The notes under the pieces are model-generated. The model was not told where the DNA came from. It did not search any database and saw nothing but the letters and a program-made list of their open reading frames with translations. From an uncultured Candidatus Saccharibacteria bacterium (GTDB taxonomy: Bacteria; Patescibacteriota; Saccharimonadia; Saccharimonadales; UBA4665): a stretch of DNA of 17,996 nt. A program made the position numbers and the translations under genes. Location: NCBI GenBank assembly GCA_903836325.1, contig CAILQE010000007.1:1-17996 (forward strand), written 5' to 3'. Below are positions 6,320 to 12,811 of this stretch, piece by piece; the stretch's first letter is position 1; each line of letters opens with the position of its first letter.

Positions 6320-7828
6320 CTATTTAGCGAATTCTATAGCTCTAGTTTCTCTAATCACATTCACCTTAATGGTTCCTGGATATTGTAGAGTGGATTCAAC
6401 TTTATTTGCTATATCTATAGCGAGCTTAATTGCAGATAGATCATCAATTTGTTTTGGATTTACAAAGATTCTTACTTCTCTACCAGCACTAATAGCGTAA
6501 GACTTATCTACTCCGCTAAAGCCGTTAGCAACATTTTCTAGATCTCGCATTCTTTCAACAAAGTTTTCAGCAGAGATATTTCTTGCACCCGGTCTTGATG
6601 CGCTTATTGCGTCTACAACTCGAATGATCAAGGCTTCTACAGATGTTGCTTCAACGTCATCATGGTGTTGTTCAGCAGCTAAAGCTACTTCTTCTGGTGC
6701 TCCATACTTTCTTAGCATTTCGCCAGAAATGTGGTGATGCTTTCCTTCTATCTTATGACTAAGCGCTTTTCCTAAATCATGAACAAGAGCAGCATACTTA
6801 GCAGTCTTAACATTAGCACCTACTTCTTCGGCTATCATTCCTGCAATGTGTGCCATTTCAGTACTGTGCTTTAGAACGTTTTGTCCGTATGAAGTTCTAT
6901 ATCTAAGTTCACCTAAGAGATGAAGAATTTCTTTTGGTATTCCAATAATTCCAACTTCTCTAGCTGCATCTTCTCCGGCTCTAATAACATCTTTTTCTAC
7001 ATTTTTTTGTGCTTTTTCTACTACTTCTTCAATTCTTCCTGGGTGGATTCTTCCATCCTTCATTAACATTTCAAGAGTTTGTTTAGCGATCTCTCTTCGA
7101 ACTGGATCGAAGCTAGAAAAGACTACGTAACCTGGGGTGTCGTCAACCATAATGTCTACGCCAGTAGCTTTTTGTAGAGATTGAATATTTCTTCCTTCTT
7201 TTCCAATTATTCTTCCCTTCATTTCTTCGTCTTCTAATCTAAGACTAGTGACTGTTCTTTCTGCAGTAACTTCACTAGCCATTCTTTCCATTGCAGTAGT
7301 GATGATTAAGGCTGCTTTTTCTTCAGCATTTTCTTTAGCTTCATTTTGAAGTTTATTAATTAGACCAGTAAGATCGTTTTTAATATCTCGTTCAGTCATC
7401 TGCATTAATTTACCTGCAGCTTCATCTTTAGTAAGCTTTGCAATCTTTTCTAACTTATCTTGTTGCTTAACCCTAATGTCTCGAATATCATTCTTTAAGC
7501 TTTCAATTTCATCTTCACTAGATCGAACCCTTTCAGTTCGCTTATCTAATTCATCAAGTTTCTTGTCTAAGGCTTCCTCCCTATTAACTAGTCTTTCTTC
7601 AATGCTCTTGGTTTCTCTTCGTCTAGTTTGTTCCTCTTTTCGAACTTCATCCAATAATTTATCTGCTTCTTCCTTGGCTTCAGACTTAATTTTGTTGGCT
7701 TCTTTTTTAGCTTGTTCAATTTCTTTCTTAGCCTTATCTTCTACAGATCCCATCTTCTTCTGATTGACGACATAATTTGCGCCAAATCCAAGAGCGGCAC
7801 CTACTACCGCTAATAGTGCTGGTAACAT
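6320..7828 (-). CDS. rny: Ribonuclease Y
   Basis: Membrane-attached endoribonuclease that starts decay of mRNAs. The 502 residues show the full family layout: one N-terminal membrane helix (about 2-21), a long charged coiled coil (about 28-180), a KH RNA-binding domain with GKEG at 209-212, and an HD phosphohydrolase domain with the HD pair at H350-D351 and further metal-site histidines nearby (HHHISG, EQHHDD). The length is close to the usual 510-520. The start is supported by a Shine-Dalgarno sequence (AAGGAG) 5 nt before the ATG and by the membrane helix directly after it. The 220 bp upstream hold a promoter and a structured leader. tRNA-Pro follows on the same strand. Identity is nearly certain. 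Confidence 0.97.
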   Translation of the reverse strand: MLPALLAVVGAALGFGANYVVNQKKMGSVEDKAKKEIEQAKKEANKIKSEAKEEADKLLDEVRKEEQTRRRETKSIEERLVNREEALDKKLDELDKRTERVRSSEDEIESLKNDIRDIRVKQQDKLEKIAKLTKDEAAGKLMQMTERDIKNDLTGLINKLQNEAKENAEEKAALIITTAMERMASEVTAERTVTSLRLEDEEMKGRIIGKEGRNIQSLQKATGVDIMVDDTPGYVVFSSFDPVRREIAKQTLEMLMKDGRIHPGRIEEVVEKAQKNVEKDVIRAGEDAAREVGIIGIPKEILHLLGELRYRTSYGQNVLKHSTEMAHIAGMIAEEVGANVKTAKYAALVHDLGKALSHKIEGKHHHISGEMLRKYGAPEEVALAAEQHHDDVEATSVEALIIRVVDAISASRPGARNISAENFVERMRDLENVANGFSGVDKSYAISAGREVRIFVNPKQIDDLSAIKLAIDIANKVESTLQYPGTIKVNVIRETRAIEFAK

Positions 7829-7952
7829 ATTTTCTCCTTTTCCTTAGAGTATAAATATTGTTTAATCTCTACTTTTTAACAATCGCTATCACTTCACTAG
7901 TTAAAACTTGAGTTAAAATATTTTTTCTAAATTTAAATCTTTAAAATGTATC

Positions 7953-8003
7953 GGAAGATTAAATATTCTTCATATGGGAAATCCCCATGATCACTCTTCC
8001 TTA
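7953..8003 (-). promoter_or_regulatory. Stem-loop leader with possible 9-codon leader ORF upstream of RNase Y
   Basis: The predicted mRNA 5' end near 8003 is followed directly by GGAAGA (8000-7995), which can pair with TCTTCC (7958-7953). Inside is a smaller hairpin, ATGGG (7988-7984) with CCCAT (7978-7974). A short frame, ATG at 7988 to TAA at 7959, reads MGISHMKNI and has AAGGAAG 7 nt upstream, inside the outer stem. The rest of the leader down to 7829 is AT-rich with no further clear structure. Whether it controls rny is inference. Confidence 0.4.
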
Positions 8004-8009
8004 ATACTA

Positions 8010-8038
8010 AATATACAGTTATTTATAGATATGTTCAA
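8010..8038 (-). promoter_or_regulatory. Candidate promoter of RNase Y
   Basis: On the minus strand TTGAAC (8038-8033), a 17-nt spacer and TATATT (8015-8010) give a good sigma-70-type promoter with a start near 8003 and a leader of about 175 nt. A second possible -10 (TATACT, 7853-7848) would give a leader of only about 12 nt, but it lacks a -35 box at the right distance. Confidence 0.6.
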
Positions 8039-8048
8039 ACGAATTAAA

Positions 8049-8441
8049 TTATTTTTTAGGCAAAGTAATGTGAGGGTCTGCTCCGTAAAATGGTGTGAGC
8101 TGTTTAGTGCTTTGTCTTTTAATTAAATTATCTATGCCTTCATTGATTGGCTCATCTTCCATTATGCCTTCAATTGGAATACCTAGACCGTATGAAAGTG
8201 CGTTAGCGAGACTTATTCCTATCCTAAGTCCAGTGAAGCTTCCAGGGCCCTTATAGCAAAGAATACCCCCTAGTGAATTAAAGTCTATTTTATTATTTTT
8301 AAGAATTTCTTCTATTTTTTTAAGAATGGTAGTAGATAGTTCGCGGTGAGCATAATATGAAACGAAAGTTAAAACTCTCTGATCTTCATATAAACCAATT
8401 TCGGCATCTTCTTTTGATGTATCTAAATAAAGTATCTTCAT
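8049..8441 (-). CDS. tsaB: TsaB, compact form (tRNA t6A37 synthesis, dimerisation subunit)
   Basis: Partner of TsaD in adding threonylcarbamoyl to A37 of ANN-decoding tRNAs. The N-terminal actin-like subdomain is intact: 'ILYLDTS' at 3-9 and the family signature GPGSFTGLRIG at 65-75. After 'GIPIEG' (87-92) the protein runs through about 25 linker-like residues to an end 'TPFYGADPHITLPK', which recalls the C-terminal end of longer TsaB proteins. At 130 residues it lacks about 90-100 residues of the second subdomain. The frame is open and the next 220 bp hold no continuation, so this looks like a genuine short form and not a frameshift. Its ATG overlaps the tsaE stop in an ATGA, so the two are translationally coupled. 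TsaD is not in the window. Confidence 0.85.
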   Translation of the reverse strand: MKILYLDTSKEDAEIGLYEDQRVLTFVSYYAHRELSTTILKKIEEILKNNKIDFNSLGGILCYKGPGSFTGLRIGISLANALSYGLGIPIEGIMEDEPINEGIDNLIKRQSTKQLTPFYGADPHITLPKK

Positions 8442-8881
8442 ATTAAATATTCTTTTCCTTCTGGAATATGTAATTCTATATCCCTGCTATCATTCTCGGT
8501 CTTATTTATAACTAATTTTATTGTATCTTCTGGAAGTGTTCCTTCAACTATATCAGCCCATTCAATTAGTACAACCGAAGTGTTATCGTGCACCACTTCA
8601 CTAAGTTGATGTCTGATTATTCCTGGATCGCTTAGTCTATAAAAATCGAAGTGATAAATATGAAGTCTACCTTTATATTCATTTAGAATAGTAAAACTTG
8701 GAGAAGTTATATCGTCTTTAGATTCAAGGCCTAGAGCTATAGCTTTTGTTAAAGTAGTCTTTCCTCCCCCTAGGTCTGAGGCTAATACCAAAACTTCACC
8801 TCCCTTTAATTTTCTTCCAAGGGTTTTACCTAATTCTATAAATTCTTCTAGATTTAAATTGTTATATGTTTTAATCTTCAT
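8438..8881 (-). CDS. tsaE: TsaE, ATPase of tRNA t6A37 synthesis
   Basis: ATPase that works with TsaB and TsaD in the t6A modification cycle. The 147 residues carry the family motifs: Walker A 'DLGGGKTTL' (36-44, K41-T42), 'TSPSFTILNEY' (59-69), 'HFDFYRL' (77-83) and 'LIEWAD' (105-110). The usual Walker A beginning GDLGAGKT is SDLGGGKT here. The length is typical. It is the first gene of a two-gene operon with tsaB (4-bp ATGA overlap). Its promoter, a minus-strand TATAAT at 8907-8902, lies back to back with that of the divergent PRC-barrel gene, leaving a leader of about 14 nt. The identity is very secure. Confidence 0.96.
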   Translation of the reverse strand: MKIKTYNNLNLEEFIELGKTLGRKLKGGEVLVLASDLGGGKTTLTKAIALGLESKDDITSPSFTILNEYKGRLHIYHFDFYRLSDPGIIRHQLSEVVHDNTSVVLIEWADIVEGTLPEDTIKLVINKTENDSRDIELHIPEGKEYLI

Positions 8882-8901
8882 AGTCTTTCTCTTTAATCCA
8901 T

Positions 8902-8915
8902 ATTATAGGTATAAT
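8902..8915. promoter_or_regulatory. Back-to-back -10 boxes of tsaE and the PRC-barrel gene
   Basis: ATTATAGGTATAAT is an almost perfect palindrome: its left half is a minus-strand TATAAT (8907-8902) for tsaE, its right half a plus-strand TATAAT (8910-8915) for the gene at 8922. Only 2 nt separate them, so RNA polymerase could hardly occupy both at once. The plus-strand box is 6 nt before its ATG. Confidence 0.6.
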
Positions 8916-8921
8916 TTAATT

Positions 8922-9440
8922 ATGTTAATACTAAGTGGGCAATTTGCTAATAAAAAAGTAATTTCATTGAGAACTGGTCAAGAAGTTGCATACCTAGTTG
9001 GCCCTATTATAAATCCTAGTAATTTAAAGATCGAAGGTTTTAGAGTTACCGACTCTAAAAGTAAAGAATCTTTAATATTACTCACTCAAGACATTAGGCA
9101 GTACGATTTATCTGGAATATTTATTAATGATCATTCGGATCTTTCAGAAGAAGTCGATCTAGTTAGAATAAAAGACCTACTAAATATGAATTTTATTCTG
9201 ATTGGTAAAAATGTTGAAACTGCTAGTGCATCTAAAATTGGTAAAGTTGTAGACTACGCATTCGATAATACTTCTATGTTTATAGCTAAGCTATTTGTAT
9301 CTAAGCCTTTATTCAAAAGCCTGAACGGTGCAAGCCTAACGGTGCAAAGAGATCAAATAGTGAACATAACTCCAAACAAAGTAGTAATTGAAGATTTATT
9401 ATCCAAAGTTCCGGCTGCTGCAGTTAACGTAGCTTCTTAA
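8922..9440 (+). CDS. PRC-barrel domain protein
   Basis: The 172-residue protein contains two PRC-barrel-like halves. The first is at about 8-65 ('KKVISLRTGQEVAYLVGPI' followed by 'KIEGFRVTD'). The second is at about 80-150 ('ILIGKNVETASASKIGKVVDYAFD' and later 'LTVQRDQIVNITPNKVVIED'). PRC barrels are small beta-barrels found in RimM, photosynthetic reaction centre H subunits and many uncharacterised proteins, where they bind protein or RNA partners. There is no membrane helix or signal peptide. An upstream ATG at 8859 is rejected because it lies inside tsaE and adds a hydrophobic stretch foreign to the family; the ATG at 8922 sits 6 nt after a TATAAT. The stop overlaps the recX stop by 4 bp. 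The exact role is unknown. Confidence 0.75.
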   Translation: MLILSGQFANKKVISLRTGQEVAYLVGPIINPSNLKIEGFRVTDSKSKESLILLTQDIRQYDLSGIFINDHSDLSEEVDLVRIKDLLNMNFILIGKNVETASASKIGKVVDYAFDNTSMFIAKLFVSKPLFKSLNGASLTVQRDQIVNITPNKVVIEDLLSKVPAAAVNVAS

Positions 9441-10039
9441 TATTCAGAATTATTTAATACTTTATTAACCAAAGAATAGTTATAGCCACTTCTAACTAAA
9501 TAAGCTTTTAACTTTAAATCATCTTTAAATTTTAATTGTCTTCTTTTAATTTCTATAAGTCGTTTTAAATCTGCTTCTTCGTCCTGCTTATTAGAATTAA
9601 AATAATCATCTATAATATTTTTAGCTAATCCCTTACTTCTAAGTTTAAAAATTAATTTTGTTTTAGAAATTGGAGCTTTCAGGTTCTGGTCATGAACATA
9701 ACTATCAATATATTTCTTATCGTCTATTAATTTAACGCCCTTTAGTTTTATTACGTAAGAATTAATCTTATCTTCTTCAACATTTTTTCGTTTTAGATAT
9801 TGTTTTATCTCGTATTCAGTTTTAAGTCTACCGGTAATTAGTCTAAGCAGAGCGTGATACATCCTATCGTCGCTCGCAGTAGACTTAATTTCCTTAATTT
9901 CTCTTGAACTAAGATCTTTACCTGGTGCTAGTTCATATTTAAATAAAACATTGGAGCTAGCTCTGAACTTAGAGTTATTCTCTAGAATAACTAAATATTC
10001 TTTTTCGTCTGAAGTAGTCGTTATACTAACTACTTTCAT
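9437..10039 (-). CDS. recX: RecX, RecA regulatory protein
   Basis: RecX binds RecA filaments and limits their growth and activity. The 200 residues are mostly charged helices in the three-repeat RecX style, preceded by an N-terminal segment of about 55 residues. The clearest match is 'DDKKYIDSYVHDQ' and 'SKTKLIFKLRSKGLAKNIIDDY' (about 106-147), with 'MYHALLRLITGRLKTEYEIKQYLKRK' before it (about 59-84). The ATG overlaps the recA stop by one base (TAATG), so recX is translated by coupling with recA. Gene order recA-recX is the common bacterial arrangement. The 3' end shares the palindrome TTAA (9437-9440) with the stop of the PRC-barrel gene. Confidence 0.92.
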   Translation of the reverse strand: MKVVSITTTSDEKEYLVILENNSKFRASSNVLFKYELAPGKDLSSREIKEIKSTASDDRMYHALLRLITGRLKTEYEIKQYLKRKNVEEDKINSYVIKLKGVKLIDDKKYIDSYVHDQNLKAPISKTKLIFKLRSKGLAKNIIDDYFNSNKQDEEADLKRLIEIKRRQLKFKDDLKLKAYLVRSGYNYSLVNKVLNNSEY

Positions 10040-11043
10040 TACTCTTCTTTAGCAACCTGATCTCTTACGGCCTTAGAAATTTCCTGTAGCATCTTAGGGT
10101 TCTTATCTAGGTAGGTCTTAGTAGCTTCACGCCCTTGACCAATCTTTTCGCCTTTATATGAATACCAAGCTCCCGCTTTATCTACGACGTTTCGATTAGC
10201 TGCAAGATCAAGAATATCTCCGCTTTTTGAAATACCTTCGTTATACATAATATCGAATTCAGCTTCTCTAAAAGGTGGTGCTATTTTGTTTTTAACAACC
10301 TTAATTCTGGTTCTATTTCCAACTATAGCTTCACCTTGCTTAATCTGACCTATCTTTCTAATATCCATTCTTATTGATGCGTAAAACTTTAGAGCATTAC
10401 CGCCTGTTGTTGTTTCTGGATTACCGAACATAACTCCAATCTTCATTCGAATCTGGTTAATGAATATTACGGTACTATTGGATTTATTAATTACGCTAGT
10501 TAATTTTCTTAGAGCTTGGCTCATAAGTCTTGCTTGTAGACCAGGAAGTGAATCTCCCATATCTCCCTCAATTTCAGCTCGCGGTACTAGAGCTGCAACT
10601 GAATCGATAACAATAATATCTACAGCATTAGATCGAACTAGAGTTTCACAGATCTCTAAAGCCTGTTCCCCATTATCTGGCTGGCTGAGTAAGAGGTTTT
10701 CTACGTCAACGCCAATTCGTTTAGCATATACAGGATCTAGCGCATGCTCGGCATCAATAAATGCCGCCACACCACCTGCACGTTGTACTTCAGCAATTGC
10801 ATGTAGAGTTATTGTAGTTTTTCCAGAACTTTCTGGACCATAAATTTCTACGACTCTTCCCTTTGGAAGACCGCCTCCTAGTGCTAAATCTAACGATAGT
10901 GCACCTGTTGGAAATGTTTCTATTTTGGTATGAGTAGATTCTCCTAGTTTCATTATTGAACCTTTACCGAATTGTTTTTCAATTTGTTCCAAAGCAAGAC
11001 CTAAAGCTTTGGTTTTCCCCGCTTTTTCATTACTTTCTGTCAT
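10039..11043 (-). CDS. recA: RecA recombinase
   Basis: ATP-dependent strand-exchange protein central to homologous recombination and repair. The 334 residues are full length and highly conserved. Visible landmarks are Walker A GPESSGKT (69-76), 'FIDAEHALDP', the Walker B region 'VDIIVIDSVAALVPRAEIEGD', and the DNA-binding loop region 'INQIRMKIGVMFGNPETTTGGNALKFYAS'. The C-terminal acidic tail is very short ('QVAKEE'). A Shine-Dalgarno sequence (GAAGGG) lies a few nt before the ATG at 11043. It leads the recA-recX operon. The promoter region carries a 12-bp palindrome over the -35. No Escherichia- or Bacillus-type LexA box is seen. Confidence 0.99.
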   Translation of the reverse strand: MTESNEKAGKTKALGLALEQIEKQFGKGSIMKLGESTHTKIETFPTGALSLDLALGGGLPKGRVVEIYGPESSGKTTITLHAIAEVQRAGGVAAFIDAEHALDPVYAKRIGVDVENLLLSQPDNGEQALEICETLVRSNAVDIIVIDSVAALVPRAEIEGDMGDSLPGLQARLMSQALRKLTSVINKSNSTVIFINQIRMKIGVMFGNPETTTGGNALKFYASIRMDIRKIGQIKQGEAIVGNRTRIKVVKNKIAPPFREAEFDIMYNEGISKSGDILDLAANRNVVDKAGAWYSYKGEKIGQGREATKTYLDKNPKMLQEISKAVRDQVAKEE

Positions 11044-11068
11044 ATTTACCCTTCTTTTACTTATCTAT

Positions 11069-11098
11069 ACTATATCCGATTATGTCTTTACTAGTAAA
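11069..11098 (-). promoter_or_regulatory. recA promoter with palindromic operator candidate
   Basis: On the minus strand TATAGT (11074-11069) lies 17 nt from TTACTA (11097-11092). The -35 is covered by the perfect palindrome TTTACTAGTAAA (11087-11098), a place where a repressor could block RNA polymerase. The stretch GGATATAGTA around the -10 also occurs at the yebC promoter. Confidence 0.5.
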
Positions 11099-11169
11099 AC
11101 GCTTATGTTTAATTAAAAATATATTTTAGCAGAAAAATTTAATATTACCCTGTTAGAATAATTAATAAA

Positions 11170-11198
11170 TTCAATATTGTTTTAATTATTGATATATT
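11170..11198 (+). promoter_or_regulatory. Candidate promoter of the PilB-like/pilin pair
   Basis: TTCAAT (11170-11175), a 17-nt spacer and TATATT (11193-11198) with TGA directly before it (extended -10). Transcription would start near 11205, about 7 nt before the ATG at 11212. The -35 is weak. Confidence 0.4.
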
Positions 11199-11211
11199 AA
11201 GAAGTAGAAAT

Positions 11212-12315
11212 ATGGGTGGAATAATTAAAAAAGAACTAGATCAAGACTTAAAAGCAATACTTCAAAATGCTCTAAAAGATAGAGCTAGCACTATTCATAT
11301 TGAAGATACGGATAAATATATCCTTGTTAGATTTAGAGTAGATAGAAGATTAATAGTAGTAAATAAGCTACCTAAAAGTAACAAGAATTTGATACTCAAT
11401 TTAATTAACTGGGCTGATATTAATAAATTAAATATCCTAGATGAGGCTAGACAGGAATTTGAAGGAAACAAACTTAGAATTAATGTTATTCCTAATATTC
11501 ATGGATATAAGGCGACTATAAACATATTAACTAATTACACTCAGCATAAGCTTACCGATTTTGGTCTATGGGGAAATAATTTAAAAGAAGTACAACAAAC
11601 TATTGGGGATGGAAATGGAATAATAATTATTTCTGGAAATAATGATGTTTTCAGTAGCTCAATAAGCAGAGTTATCAAAAATATATTAGTTGAGAATAAA
11701 CAGACTGTAGCTAAAATAAATCACGGTACTCTCGGAGAGCTAAAATCCGCTTTAGCTAGAAGATATGACGCATATGAAATAAATTTAAATTCTATCGAAG
11801 AAGTTGAATTAATTTCTGATCGTGCCAAGACTAGTCTATTTATTCTAAAACTAAATAGCTCATCTAGAATGGATCTGATTTCTAAATTAAAAATTCTTAG
11901 ATTCTTTGATCATAAGAACTTAGTTCATTTAAAAACTACACTGCACTACAAGACAGTAAAAAAACACTGCACCTATTGTTGTTATGTTCTACAAGAAAAA
12001 TATTCTTCAGTTAAATTAGTAGAGAGTGCTCTTGGTATAAATACTAAGGTTACACTAGACGATATTGAGAAATACAAGAAAGTTGTAGCTAGAGAACTTG
12101 AGTTAGATTCTACAGAATACAGAGAATCTGCAGGTTGTGAAAAATGTCACTTTACGGGATACCTAGGAGATTATGGATTATTTGAAGCACTTAAACTTAA
12201 AGTAAACAAAGACAGAGTCTCATTAGTTCGAATGGGGGAGACTATTGAAATAGACGGATTAATAAAAGCACTTCTAGGAGTGATAGATCTTAAAGACATC
12301 ATTTCCCCTAACTAA
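11212..12315 (+). CDS. GspE/PilB-like protein with degenerate ATPase site
   Basis: The 367-residue protein follows the type II/IV pilus assembly ATPase plan without its catalytic motifs. The N-terminal domain is recognisable: 'ASTIHIEDTDKYILVRFRVD' (25-44; family ASDIHIEP...VRYRID), 'LRINVIPNIHGYKATINIL' (88-106) and 'LTDFGLWGNN' (114-123). Where GPTGSGKT is expected, after 'GNGIIII', it reads SGNNDVFS (141-148), and the Walker B region with DPD..M.GE.RD is absent. The C-terminal CxxC pairs (C253-C256, C309-C312, plus C257) and 'GYLGDYGLFEAL' remain, as in PilB's zinc-binding segment. It therefore appears unable to hydrolyse ATP in the usual way and may be a partner of a true PilB. A prepilin gene follows 25 bp later. 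The open 367-codon frame argues against a dead gene. Confidence 0.72.
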   Translation: MGGIIKKELDQDLKAILQNALKDRASTIHIEDTDKYILVRFRVDRRLIVVNKLPKSNKNLILNLINWADINKLNILDEARQEFEGNKLRINVIPNIHGYKATINILTNYTQHKLTDFGLWGNNLKEVQQTIGDGNGIIIISGNNDVFSSSISRVIKNILVENKQTVAKINHGTLGELKSALARRYDAYEINLNSIEEVELISDRAKTSLFILKLNSSSRMDLISKLKILRFFDHKNLVHLKTTLHYKTVKKHCTYCCYVLQEKYSSVKLVESALGINTKVTLDDIEKYKKVVARELELDSTEYRESAGCEKCHFTGYLGDYGLFEALKLKVNKDRVSLVRMGETIEIDGLIKALLGVIDLKDIISPN

Positions 12316-12325
12316 TAGGAAGTTA

Positions 12326-12331
12326 TATAAT
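12326..12331 (+). promoter_or_regulatory. Possible -10 box before the pilin gene
   Basis: TATAAT lies 9 nt before the ATG at 12341 in the 25-bp gap after the PilB-like gene, which would give a leader of about 2-3 nt. TAGGA (12316-12320) is too far upstream to act as a Shine-Dalgarno sequence. The pilin may also be carried on the upstream gene's transcript. Confidence 0.35.
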
Positions 12332-12340
12332 TTATAAATA

Positions 12341-12811
12341 ATGAAAAAAATAAATAACAACGGATTTACTATTTACGAATTAATAGTAGTTATTATTGGA
12401 ACCTGCTTTCTTGCTTGGTTAGTATTTTACGTTCATCAAGGAATTTCCATAAATACGAGAAACGACCAAAGAGTAACTAAAATTAAAAATACTCAGTCTG
12501 TTCTTGAAACATATTATTCAAAAAATGGACACTATCCCTCATTAACGGATTTAAATAGTTTAGATTTTAGAAATAAAGAATTAATTAATTTTAATCAAAG
12601 TAATTTACTGGATCCTTCGTCTAAAGATTCTACACAAAATCTGGAATTATCTTCAATGCCAATGAAAGATATGTTTGCCTATGAAATTACCGACAGCAAT
12701 GGGGGCTCTTGTGAAAAAGATGACTTGCTTTGTTCAAAATATAATTTAATTGCAACTTATGAAGGTAAAGTAAATAAAAACTCATACTATATTCGTAAGA
12801 ATATAGATTAA
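12341..12811 (+). CDS. Type IV prepilin-like protein
   Basis: The N-terminus is a classic class-III-signal prepilin: a short basic leader MKKINNNG, cleavage expected after G8, then mature F1-T-I-Y-E5-L with the key Glu at position 5, followed by a hydrophobic helix of about 22 residues. The body has 'TKIKNTQSVLETYYSKNGHYPS' (46-67), the usual spine helix and loop of minor pilins and pseudopilins. Near the end, C124 and C131 bracket a loop like the disulfide D-region. Mature length is 148 residues. It follows the PilB-like gene by 25 bp and may act with it. No prepilin peptidase, PilC or PilT is in the window. Its stop shares the palindrome TTAA with the ruvB stop. Confidence 0.85.
   Translation: MKKINNNGFTIYELIVVIIGTCFLAWLVFYVHQGISINTRNDQRVTKIKNTQSVLETYYSKNGHYPSLTDLNSLDFRNKELINFNQSNLLDPSSKDSTQNLELSSMPMKDMFAYEITDSNGGSCEKDDLLCSKYNLIATYEGKVNKNSYYIRKNID

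Noticed and set aside
7476..7763. Ser/Leu-rich ORF on the plus strand
   Set aside because: It is antisense to the coiled coil of RNase Y; its composition is what the reversed Lys/Glu-rich codons produce.
8049..8441. tsaB as a frameshifted or truncated pseudogene
   Set aside because: The C-terminal end resembles that of longer TsaB proteins, it is coupled to tsaE, and the 220 bp downstream hold a promoter and leader, not a lost TsaB C-terminus.
8859..8921. Upstream start for the PRC-barrel gene
   Set aside because: The extra 21 residues overlap tsaE and encode a hydrophobic stretch unlike the family; the ATG at 8922 has a -10 box 6 nt before it.
10460..10843. 127-codon plus-strand ORF
   Set aside because: It lies wholly inside recA on the opposite strand, with no Shine-Dalgarno sequence and no recognisable protein.
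11212..12315. PilB-like gene as a pseudogene
   Set aside because: The frame is open for 367 codons, the non-catalytic family landmarks are kept, and a pilin gene follows closely; decay would be expected to bring stops or frameshifts.
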